Assembly: GCF_013317235.1 (NCBI RefSeq)
Contig: NZ_WLCM01000016.1
Coordinates: 51,603-97,012 of the forward strand
Direction of reading: 5' to 3'
Source of the DNA: Leisingera sp. ANG59
Lineage (GTDB): Bacteria; Pseudomonadota; Alphaproteobacteria; Rhodobacterales; Rhodobacteraceae
Length of the DNA: 45,410 nucleotides
The translations under genes were made by a program, and so were the position numbers. The notes beneath the pieces are model-generated. The model ran no database searches, was not told the DNA's origin, and worked only from the letters and a program-made list of their open reading frames with translations. How positions within the stretch are numbered: position 1 is the first letter of the stretch; each line of letters opens with the position of its first letter. Positions 9,600-16,399 of the stretch are shown here, piece by piece.

Positions 9600-9870
9600 C
9601 ACAGGCAGGCTTTTGGCTCAGGCTCCCTGAGGGGCTTGGGCCGGAAACGCCCAATCCGGCCTTTGGGGCTTCATAGAAGGTCCACACCTCGCGCAGCAAG
9701 CTGCCGGAGCGCGCGTTCACGGTAGCCATTGCGCCAAATCACGCTGCTCGGTCCGTTCGTGATTGCTAACACCGTGAGGCCCTCGGCATCGATCTCCATA
9801 ATCAACTACAGCAAAGCCTTGGCGTCTGCTCGGAGAAAATCGCCGCTTTAAGCAACTCGGAAAGGTCCAT
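9600..9870 (-). pseudogene. IS256-family transposase N-terminal remnant
   Basis: Read on the minus strand from an ATG at 9870, the stretch gives MDLSELLK, then a segment close to ADAKALL, LMEIDAEGLT and WRNGYRERAL. This matches in order the start of IS256/mutator transposases (MDLSELL...ADALL...MEIEVEGLTG...RNGYRER). Stops and frame changes interrupt it, for example TAG directly after ADAKALL and TGA after GVDLL. Similarity fades near 9600, where EPEPKA may be the relic of the FLEPR-type motif. No terminal inverted repeats could be found. The remnant begins 15 bp from the truncated RTX fragment, so an old insertion plus deletion probably destroyed both. Confidence 0.6.
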
Positions 9871-9884
9871 GTTGTTCTTGGTGA

Positions 9885-10459
9885 TTGACGGTGCGCGATT
9901 TCACCCCGGGCGAGGATCTGCTGGATCTGTCGCAGTTCGAGGGGCTGTACAGCCCGGCTCAGCTGGACAGCCGCGACCGCAGCTTCGGCATGGAGATCAC
10001 CGCCGACGGCACCTGGATTGCGCTGGTCCGCGAGGGCGGCGGGCGGCTGGAGCTGGAAGATGTGTTCGGCCCGTCGCTGCGGTTCGACTCCCCGTACCGC
10101 CAGGGCATGGGCGAGACCTTGCCCGGCGGCGGCTATTACGGTGGTGCGGGCGCGACCGGTTGAAAGGCGGGGCCGCGGGGGACCGCCTGCTGGGCCAGGG
10201 AGGCGCCGACAGCCTGCAGGGTGGTGACGGCGCGGAAGCTGATGAATTTGTCTTCACGGCCCGCCACGGCCGCGACACCATTGCGGATTTCACCTCGGGC
10301 AGCGACCTGATCAATCTGGGCGGCACCGCCGCGGCCGGGTTTCGGGACCTGGGGATCAGCGGCCAAGGCGGCGGCACATTGATCACCACCGGGTCGGGGC
10401 GGATCTTCCTGGAGGACCTGCTGCCGGGGCAGCTGGATGCGGATGATTTCCTGTTCTGA
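9885..10459 (+). pseudogene. Frameshifted C-terminal fragment of an RTX-type secreted protein
   Basis: One frame reads TVRDFTPGEDLLDLSQFEG up to a TGA at 10161. A shifted frame continues with LKGGAAGDRLLGQGGADSL, EFVFTARHGRDTIADF and ends LDADDFLF at 10459. These are typical C-terminal pieces of RTX calcium-binding proteins: GGxGxD-like repeats, the FVF...G.DTI.DF block and a hydrophobic C-terminal secretion end. The N-terminal part and start codon are absent, and the frame change near 10150-10165 interrupts the rest. It is therefore a decayed relic whose 5' part was probably lost when the neighbouring IS256-type element inserted. It differs from the RTX ends at 16400 and 31170, so it is not a simple copy of either. 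Confidence 0.7.
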
Positions 10460-10480
10460 AAGCGCATGCGTCCGGCCGGA

Positions 10481-10497
10481 TGTGGTCCGGGACCACA
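10481..10497. repeat. 17-bp perfect palindrome, copy 1
   Basis: TGTGGTCCGGGACCACA is an 8-bp inverted repeat around one central base. An identical copy lies at 10604-10620, 123 bp further on. It could be an operator, a recombination site or part of a small repeat element; nothing in the sequence decides. Confidence 0.8.
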
Positions 10498-10603
10498 TTT
10501 CCGTAGGATAGCCGTCGGCGGATGGAACCCGTTCCAAGCGCCTCACCGCCCTTTGGGAGCGGCGAGGTTCAGGCTTTCCCAGTACGAGAGGGGGCTGCGC
10601 AAA

Positions 10604-10620
10604 CTGTGGTCCGGGACCAC
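10604..10620. repeat. 17-bp perfect palindrome, copy 2
   Basis: Identical to the palindrome at 10481-10497 and in noncoding, decayed DNA. The bases beyond the palindrome differ between copies (ATTTCCG against GATCCGC), so only the palindrome itself is kept. Confidence 0.8.
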
Positions 10621-10831
10621 AGATCCGCTTTCCACGGCGGCTAATGCAGGATAGGCATAGCGCCAGCAAGTAATTTACCTTGGCTTGAAATGCCCGCCCG
10701 GAAGAAGCAAGCAAAGACCTGCTTTCCACCTGACCGGCACGCCAGGTTTGAGGCTTTGGCGGAAACCAACGGGCAAACGGTTCGGGCGTTTCCGGGCCAG
10801 CTGACCGGCATTGTTCTTGGAGAGGACGAGG

Positions 10832-10999
10832 GACCGGCAGAGCCTTGTCATCAAAAAAAATCCGCTTGAGTTTCCGGTAGACCGTAGACGGTGCGCGACC
10901 CAGACGGTCTGCGATCTCCGGCACCGGCATTTTGGCTTCCCGCCACTTGGCAATCTTCCGGCGTTCTTCCAAACTCAGGCGAGGGTAATTGCGCCCCAT
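10832..10999 (-). pseudogene. IS30-family transposase, helix-turn-helix fragment
   Basis: From ATG 10999 the minus strand reads MGRNYPRLSLEERRKIAKW, then IADRLGRAPSTVYRKLKR and IFFDDKALP. This is the N-terminal helix-turn-helix of IS30-type transposases (LsxEER...IAxxLgRxxSTixRElkR). After about 56 residues similarity stops. The frame stays open to 10136 but becomes antisense to the RTX relic and has no DDE-domain motifs. The catalytic part is therefore missing and the remnant cannot transpose. A free-standing regulator is conceivable but less likely beside other element debris. Confidence 0.65.
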
Positions 11000-11269
11000 T
11001 CAATAGCCTCCGTGCAAGCATCTGTTTTGATAAAGAATTTGCACTTCGGATGTGAATCCTCCGCGTGTACAGTTAAAGGCATTGTAACGTGTATTATGTT
11101 TACAAAGTGACGAGTTGCAGGCTTCGTCTGCCGAGCCGCTTGCGGGCTGCCGGGTTTGTTTTACGGCAGTTTCGCGCTAATGTTTAAAAATGTGTGTGTA
11201 CCGTAATTTAATGTGTGCGCACCGTAATTTAACGGTACGCGCTCCGCTGGAGATAAGCACAGTGGACGT
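11000..11269 (+). promoter_or_regulatory. AT-rich upstream region of the LuxR-type regulator, with repeated operator-like motif
   Basis: This 270-bp stretch has no gene and is clearly AT-richer than its surroundings. ACCGTAATTTAA occurs twice, at 11200-11211 and 11221-11232, 21 bp apart, which is two helical turns. The second copy continues into ACGGT, making an inverted repeat ACCGT-N6-ACGGT. This is the arrangement expected for a dimeric regulator binding upstream of its own gene. The motif itself is read directly; its function is inference. Confidence 0.5.
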
Positions 11270-12076
11270 ATGTGGGTAAAAAGTGTGGGGGTAAAAAAGG
11301 TGAGGGGGAAAGTCATTGACGCCCGCGGCGGGGAGCCTGTTCTGGTTTCCACTGCGGGGAAAGTGCTGGATAGCGGGGACAATGGGGATGCTGATCTGAA
11401 GGCACCGGACAGGGCGCCGCGGACAGCGCGGTTTGTTATCGTCGAGAAGCAGCGGCTCTGGCAGGAATGCCTGTCGCACAGTATCGGCCAGCTGCACCCG
11501 GGGGTGAGTCTTGTCTGCTGCGATACCATCGACGGCTATCTTGCTGACAGCCCGTCCGGCACCGCGCCCGATGCGGTCATCCTGTGTCTCACCCAGAGCG
11601 AAATGCGCGAGGCCGAGACCCTCGCCTCCGCCCGGCAGCTGGTGCAAGCTGCGGCGCCGGTTCCGGTGGTGGTGCTGTCGGATTGCGAGGAGGTTGGCGA
11701 GATGGCGGCGGTGCTGGAATGCGGCGTGATCGGTTATATTCCGGCCAGCGTCGGCCTCAAAGGCGTCGTGGATGCGATCCGCACCGCCGCCTCGGGCGGC
11801 TTCCTGCTGACCGGTCACGCGCTGGAGGATCTGCGTCAGGCAATCCTGAATGAGAAACCGGCCGGTGCGGCGCCTTGCATCAGCAGCCTGACCTCGCGCC
11901 AGGCCGCTGTCGCTGAGGCCCTGCGCCAGGGCAAGCCGAACAAGACCATCGCCTTTGAACTGGGCATGTGCGAGAACACCGTGAAGGTGCATGTCCGCAA
12001 CATTCTCAAGAAGCTGAATGTGGTCAACCGGACTGAAGCGGCGTTCAAGCTGAACCAGGCGCAAGGCACGCCTTAG
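11270..12076 (+). CDS. LuxR-type transcriptional regulator with pseudo-receiver domain
   Basis: The C-terminus (LTSRQAAVAEALRQGKPNKT, then GMCENTVKVHVRNILKKLNV) is a classical GerE/LuxR helix-turn-helix. The middle part has the layout of a NarL-type receiver (RFVIVEKQRLWQECL ... PVVVLSDCEEVGEM ... GVIGYIPASVG). However, the acidic pair is replaced by EK, the phosphoacceptor Asp by Cys (AVILCLT), and the conserved Lys by Ala (GYIPA). It probably does not respond to phosphorylation. About 50 N-terminal residues are extra; the start is uncertain because the ATG at 11270 has only a distant GGAGA. It lies between transposon debris and the minus-strand glycan operon. It may control polysaccharide genes and itself; both are inference. 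Confidence 0.8.
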   Translation: MWVKSVGVKKVRGKVIDARGGEPVLVSTAGKVLDSGDNGDADLKAPDRAPRTARFVIVEKQRLWQECLSHSIGQLHPGVSLVCCDTIDGYLADSPSGTAPDAVILCLTQSEMREAETLASARQLVQAAAPVPVVVLSDCEEVGEMAAVLECGVIGYIPASVGLKGVVDAIRTAASGGFLLTGHALEDLRQAILNEKPAGAAPCISSLTSRQAAVAEALRQGKPNKTIAFELGMCENTVKVHVRNILKKLNVVNRTEAAFKLNQAQGTP

Positions 12077-12121
12077 CGGTTGCCGGTCTTCTGCGGCGCG
12101 GCGCGCGTATGCCTGCCCCCT

Positions 12122-12149
12122 GCCCGGTCTGTTCCGGCTCCGGCCGGGC
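12122..12149 (+). terminator. Possible terminator after the LuxR-type gene
   Basis: GCCCGG at 12122-12127 can pair with CCGGGC at 12144-12149, followed by CTGCTTTT. It lies in the 139-bp gap between this gene and the convergent GT2 gene. The stem is short and the loop long. Confidence 0.3.
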
Positions 12150-12215
12150 CTGCTTTTCCTGTGCCATTCAGCGGTGCTGCCTTTGGCGCCTGCGGTGCCC
12201 TGATGCCCAGAGGGC

Positions 12216-13067
12216 TCAAGCGCGGGGCTGCGGCCGGGTGAGCTCGTTCAGCCGCTTCAGTACCCGGAAGGCGCCCGGCGTCCACTGTGCTGCGCGGCGC
12301 TTCCACAGGAGCTGGCGGCGCAGCTGTTGCAGCTCCCGCCGCTTCTGCGGCAGGCAGCGCTGCAGCACGGCAATTGCCTTCAGTTTGTCCGAGAGCATCC
12401 GCACGGCGCCGTGGCTGGCCATCACGCTGGCGCCGTGGATGCGGTGCACTGCCATCACCTGGTCGAGAAAGCCGATCCGCCCGTGGCGCCCGGCCAGGAC
12501 GTTCAGCAGCCAGTCCGCCGAGGCGATTCTGGTGCTGCGGTACCAGCCGGGCAGATCGTCCAGCGCGCTGCGGCGCACCATGGTGGAGATCTTCGGGGCG
12601 AAATTGCGCAGGATCAAGGCGCCGACATCATAGCTGCCGCTGCCCTGCGGCGCATTGGGCGACAGCGCGCTGCGGCCGTTGTCTTGCAGGTGTTCGACCC
12701 GGTGGGCGCAGACGGTGCACTCGGGGTGGGCATCGAGGAAATCCGCCTGTTTCTGCAGCTTGGCGGCATCGGTCCAGTAATCATCGCCGTCCAGGAAGGC
12801 GATATACTCGCCTTCCGCGGCATCGATTGTCGCAATCACATTGGTCAGCCCGGCATCGCCGGCATTGTCCCGCCGCAACAGAGTCTTCACCGAGGCAGGG
12901 GCGTAATCGTGGTAGCTCTCCAGGATCTCCCTTGTGCCGTCTGTGGAGGCATCATCGCCGATCACCACCTCGAAATCGAAGTCCGTCTCCTGCAGCAGCA
13001 CGCTGTCGATCGCCTGCCGCGCGGTCTTGGCGTGCTGGTAGGTGACAACCGAGACTGAGACTTTCAT
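12216..13067 (-). CDS. GT2 family glycosyltransferase
   Basis: A 283-residue inverting GT-A transferase. The N-terminus MKVSVSVVTYQHAKTARQAI and EVVIGDDASTDGTREILE are the nucleotide-sugar-binding start. IAFLDGDDYWTDAAKL holds the DxD-type metal site, and ADWLLNVLAGRHG is in the acceptor part. Close relatives are enzymes that add sugars to lipid-linked repeat units on the cytoplasmic membrane face. The ATG at 13067 overlaps the stop of the flippase gene by 4 bp. The open frame extends upstream to 13937, but that part is antisense-like composition within the flippase gene and was excluded. Sugar specificity is not visible. Confidence 0.88.
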   Translation of the reverse strand: MKVSVSVVTYQHAKTARQAIDSVLLQETDFDFEVVIGDDASTDGTREILESYHDYAPASVKTLLRRDNAGDAGLTNVIATIDAAEGEYIAFLDGDDYWTDAAKLQKQADFLDAHPECTVCAHRVEHLQDNGRSALSPNAPQGSGSYDVGALILRNFAPKISTMVRRSALDDLPGWYRSTRIASADWLLNVLAGRHGRIGFLDQVMAVHRIHGASVMASHGAVRMLSDKLKAIAVLQRCLPQKRRELQQLRRQLLWKRRAAQWTPGAFRVLKRLNELTRPQPRA

Positions 13068-14410
13068 GGCTGGGACTCCGTATGCGGCGCAGGCTTCAGG
13101 GCCCGCGGTTTCGGTGCCCCGGATAACAGGGCTGGTGATTTCAAGGCCTGCGCCAGGGCGGCGAGGACGATGGCCAGTTGCACCGCAAAGACCAGCACCA
13201 TGGCGGCGCCGGCCCCGGGCAGCCCGTAGCGCGGGATCAGGATCAGGCAGGCAGCCACCGCCACCAGCGCCGCCGCACCATTCTGGGCGCCCAGCCACCA
13301 GAAGCGCCGCGCCGCCACCACCCCGTAGCGCAGGATGTTGGCGGCGCCGCGCAGGGTGGCGGCTGCCATCAGCCAGACCAGCAGCCCGTGCTGCGCGGCA
13401 TAGGCCTCGGTATAAACAAAGCGCAGGATTTCCGAGCCGAACAGGGCGCAGAGCAGCAGCCCAGCAAGCCCGCCCGCCGTCACCCCCAGGGTAAGCGTGG
13501 TGAGCAGGCGCAGGAATTCGGCGCGCCGCCCGGCGGCAAAATGGCGGGCCAGCCGCACGCTGGCAGCGATGCCCATGGCGTTGATCAGCCGGTCGGGCGC
13601 CATCGCCAGCGCCAGCACCGCCGCAAACAGCCCGAGCTCGGCCAGCCCCAGAACCCGCTCGACCACCAGGCGCGGGAAGTAGAGGGCAATGATGATCAGC
13701 AGGGTGGCAAAGGTCAGCGGCAGCGCCAGCCGGGCCAGCCGCGCCAGCTGCGCCGGCTGCCAGCGCGGCCGGAAACCGTCGCCGCGGATCCGCGCGCGCT
13801 GCCGCCCCCGCGGCAGGTCGTAGAAGCAGAGCACCGCCAGATGCGCCGCCAGCTGCCCCAGCACCGCGATGATGAGCGAGCCGGTGAGCCAGTAGCCGCC
13901 TGCCAGCATCAAGAGCGACAGCGGCCCCAGAAGGCACAGCGAGCGGCCGATATACTCCATCCGCTCATGCGCCTGGAACAGCCCGTAGATCATGTCCGAG
14001 ACCAGCTCGGCGCAGCGCGCCAGCGCATAGAGCAGGATCAAGAGCATCACCGCGGTCCCGCCGCTCTGCACCAGCCCTGCCGCCAGCATCAGAAGCAGCG
14101 CGGCGGCCGCGGCGAGCAGCCGCAGGCCGAGGTAGTCGCCGAAGCTGAACTCCTGGCCGGTGTCGCTGGAGCGCACCTCGCGCAGGCTCATCTTGGCGGT
14201 TTCGGCAATCGGGATGCACAGCGCCTGGGCCAGCGCATAAAGGCCGACGGTGGCCGGGTCCGACAGTTTGGCCAGCACCGCGAGGGCCATCCAGACCGAC
14301 AGCGCCGAGACCAGCCGGCCGGCAAACACCGCGCGGAAATTGCGCAGCCCCGAGCGCCGCGCCTCTGCCGCGGACAGCGGGCCGGAGCCGGGAGGGGCCG
14401 GGGCGGTCAC
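13064..14410 (-). CDS. Wzx-type polysaccharide flippase / polysaccharide biosynthesis protein
   Basis: A membrane protein of 448 residues with about 12 hydrophobic segments (for example LRLLAAAAALLLMLAAGLV, FATLLIIIALYFPRLVVE, AAMVLVFAVQLAIVLAAL). It fits the Polysacc_synt/MATE-like Wzx family that flips undecaprenyl-linked repeat units across the inner membrane. The start is placed at GTG 14410, which forms a GTGA overlap with a small upstream reading frame; the frame itself extends to an ATG at 14467. The gene overlaps GT2 by 4 bp downstream. It is the only flippase visible here and so may serve the Exo-type assembly genes at 22881-31086. Sequence conservation in this family is low, so substrate is unknown. 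Confidence 0.85.
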   Translation of the reverse strand: MTAPAPPGSGPLSAAEARRSGLRNFRAVFAGRLVSALSVWMALAVLAKLSDPATVGLYALAQALCIPIAETAKMSLREVRSSDTGQEFSFGDYLGLRLLAAAAALLLMLAAGLVQSGGTAVMLLILLYALARCAELVSDMIYGLFQAHERMEYIGRSLCLLGPLSLLMLAGGYWLTGSLIIAVLGQLAAHLAVLCFYDLPRGRQRARIRGDGFRPRWQPAQLARLARLALPLTFATLLIIIALYFPRLVVERVLGLAELGLFAAVLALAMAPDRLINAMGIAASVRLARHFAAGRRAEFLRLLTTLTLGVTAGGLAGLLLCALFGSEILRFVYTEAYAAQHGLLVWLMAAATLRGAANILRYGVVAARRFWWLGAQNGAAALVAVAACLILIPRYGLPGAGAAMVLVFAVQLAIVLAALAQALKSPALLSGAPKPRALKPAPHTESQP

Positions 14411-14607
14411 GCGGTCTCCGGCGGCTGTTCGGCAGAAGCGCGGCCGCCGCCGGCGGTGCTGTTGCACCGCGGGGGGTGCGGCGGCATTCCGTCAGGCTGC
14501 AGAGGCTGCCCGGCGCACTGCCCCGGACAGCGGCCGGAGCACTGATCCGGGGCCTGCAGCGGGGCCTGTGGCGGCTCCGCCGGAGACCTGCAATCGGGTG
14601 CAGTCAT
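14407..14607 (-). CDS. Small Pro/Cys-rich reading frame coupled to the flippase gene
   Basis: A 66-codon frame starts at ATG 14607 after a strong ribosome site (AAGGAG at 14620-14625, AGGGA closer) and ends with a TGA that overlaps the flippase GTG start as GTGA. The peptide begins MTAPDCRSPAEPPQAP and is rich in Pro, Gln and Gly with several Cys spread along it (QCSGRCPGQC). There is no signal peptide or membrane segment and I recognise no family. The ribosome site and overlap argue for translation, perhaps as a leader that couples the flippase to the aminotransferase transcript 78 bp upstream. It could also be a chance frame in GC-rich DNA. Confidence 0.4.
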   Translation of the reverse strand: MTAPDCRSPAEPPQAPLQAPDQCSGRCPGQCAGQPLQPDGMPPHPPRCNSTAGGGRASAEQPPETA

Positions 14608-14685
14608 CACCTTTCCCTCTCCTTGTCCTGCCTCTGTCCCGCCGCGCCTGCCCGGTTGCACGGGCGCCGCAGCGGGGGCAGCCGC

Positions 14686-16062
14686 TCAATGGCTGCCGGC
14701 CCGCAACGGGGCAAAATGCGGCAAGCGGGGATCCTTGCAATGTTTCAGCGCGGCGCGCACGGCGGGGGCCTGGCGCAGCAGCGATGCGATGCGGGCGCAC
14801 ATCCGGGCGGCGTCCTGGCAGCTGATCTGGGTGCCTGTCGGCAGCACCATGACCCGCTGGGCCACCGCCTCGGTGACCGGCAGGGTCTGTCCCGCCCGCG
14901 GCGACAGCCCGGCATAAGGCTGCATGCGGTGGCAGCCAGGATAGAAGTAGCGCCGTGCCACCACGTTTTCCAGCCGCAGCGCCGCGACCAGCTCATCGCG
15001 GGTCAGACCGGCGGTGTCCGGGTCGATCTCGGTGACCACATACTGGTAGCTGTGGCGGCGGGCGGCCGCCCGCGGCATCAGGCTGAGCCCGGGCAGGCCG
15101 GCCAGCCCCTTTTCGAAGGCGGCATAGTTTTCGCGGTTGTGGGCAAAGAAGCGGTCCATCGCGTCGACCGAAGTCAGGCCCATCGCGGCGGAGGCCTCGT
15201 TCATCTTGCCGTTGGTGCCCAGATGCGCGACCTGATCCTCGCCGGCGAAACCGAAGTTCACCATATAGCGCAGCCGGTCCGCCAGCGCGTCGTCATTGGT
15301 GACGATGGCGCCGCCCTCGAAGGCATGGATGCATTTGGTGGCGTGGAAGCTGTAGACCTCCGCATCGCCCAGGTAGCTGTTCTTCGGCTGCTCCGGCTGG
15401 CAGCCGAAGGCATGGGCTGCGTCGAACATCAGCTTCAGCCCGTGTTCGCGCGCCAGCTCCCGCAGCCGCTCGCTGGCGCAGGAGTTGCCCCACAGGTGCA
15501 CTCCCAGAATGCCGGTGGTGAGCGAGGTGATCGCGGCCTCGACGCAATCGGGATCGAGGCAATGGGTAGTTGGATCGATGTCGCAGAACACCGGCCGCAC
15601 GCCCTGGCGCCACAGCGCGTGCACGGTGGCGATGAAGGTGAAGGAGGGGACGATCACATCCCCCGTCATGCCGAGCCCGCCGATCGCCAGCTCCAGCCCG
15701 GTGGTGGCATTGCAGGTGGCGATGCAGTGGCGGGCGCCGGCAATCTCGGCGACGCGGGCCTCGAAGTCCTGCACCATCGGCCCCCAATTGGTCAGCTGGC
15801 CGCTGCTGAGAACCTGCTGGATGCGAGCGAGGAACACCTGCTGATCGGGCATGTTAGGCCGCCCCACATGCAGGGTCCGGCGGAAGGCGGGCACGCCGCC
15901 GAGCACGGCGGCACTGAGGCGCCGGGCCTGGACCGGAGACATGGGCGGAGCCAGGGGAACTACCGGGGCGGCGGGCGGGACTGCGGCTCCGCGGATGGCT
16001 TTCGCGGATTTGGCGGCCGGCCGGCTTACGGCGGCGCGGCCTTTCTGCAGCTGGTTGTCCAT
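14686..16062 (-). CDS. DegT/DnrJ/EryC1/StrS-family sugar aminotransferase
   Basis: A PLP-dependent enzyme (458 residues) predicted to put an amino group on a nucleotide-linked keto-sugar. FDAAHAFG with Asp214 binds the PLP ring nitrogen. YSFHATKCIHAFEGG supplies the Schiff-base Lys243. NATTGLELAI and VPSFTFIATVHAL are also family blocks. ATG 16062 is preferred because GGGGGG lies 5 nt upstream; the frame is open to 16362. The first 60 residues are an Ala/Pro/Lys-rich extension that normal members lack. Genes for the small peptide, flippase and GT2 follow on the same strand, so it heads this operon. The keto-sugar substrate could come from the Gmd-type or CapD-type dehydratases encoded in the window; that link is inference. 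Confidence 0.9.
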   Translation of the reverse strand: MDNQLQKGRAAVSRPAAKSAKAIRGAAVPPAAPVVPLAPPMSPVQARRLSAAVLGGVPAFRRTLHVGRPNMPDQQVFLARIQQVLSSGQLTNWGPMVQDFEARVAEIAGARHCIATCNATTGLELAIGGLGMTGDVIVPSFTFIATVHALWRQGVRPVFCDIDPTTHCLDPDCVEAAITSLTTGILGVHLWGNSCASERLRELAREHGLKLMFDAAHAFGCQPEQPKNSYLGDAEVYSFHATKCIHAFEGGAIVTNDDALADRLRYMVNFGFAGEDQVAHLGTNGKMNEASAAMGLTSVDAMDRFFAHNRENYAAFEKGLAGLPGLSLMPRAAARRHSYQYVVTEIDPDTAGLTRDELVAALRLENVVARRYFYPGCHRMQPYAGLSPRAGQTLPVTEAVAQRVMVLPTGTQISCQDAARMCARIASLLRQAPAVRAALKHCKDPRLPHFAPLRAGSH

Positions 16063-16399
16063 CAATCCCCCCATTTTTGAAATCCGGTGGCCGGACGGCT
16101 GTGCGGCCGGGTTCCGGGAAGCTGGCGGATGTCCGGAGGGGGCGGATGCCGCCCGTCTGCAATCCCTTGGAACAATCCCTAGAACCCGAATGCCGGGCCA
16201 CAGAGGCCGTGGCCGTATGGAGTCAGTCTGCGGTCCTGTTCCAGTCTTTGAATAGTTATCCTTTTGACTTAGGCCACTGCTCATCCGGCGGCAGCGGCGG
16301 GCGGGCGGCCCGGCCCATGATGCCAGCCGGATGAGAGCTCCTCCCCTAAAGGGATTATGCAATGGCTCCCGCAGCTTGGCGCGGCCGCGGGGCCGGGGA
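16063..16399 (-). promoter_or_regulatory. Upstream region of the aminotransferase operon, with long inverted repeat
   Basis: No gene is seen in these 337 bp. An AT-rich island at about 16245-16272 is a likely promoter area for the minus-strand operon. CTCATCCGGC at 16280-16289 is repeated inverted as GCCGGATGAG at 16326-16335, separated by 36 GC-rich bases. It may be an operator pair or an RNA stem at the end of the RTX gene. No T-run accompanies it. Confidence 0.4.

Noticed and set aside
13178..14545. Plus-strand 455-codon Gln/Arg-rich frame
   Set aside because: Antisense of the flippase's hydrophobic codons (Leu/Ala become Gln/Arg/Ser); typical shadow.
14476..16080. Plus-strand 534-codon frame opposite the aminotransferase
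   Set aside because: Antisense shadow of a gene with a full PLP-enzyme motif set; no plausible ribosome site or domain.
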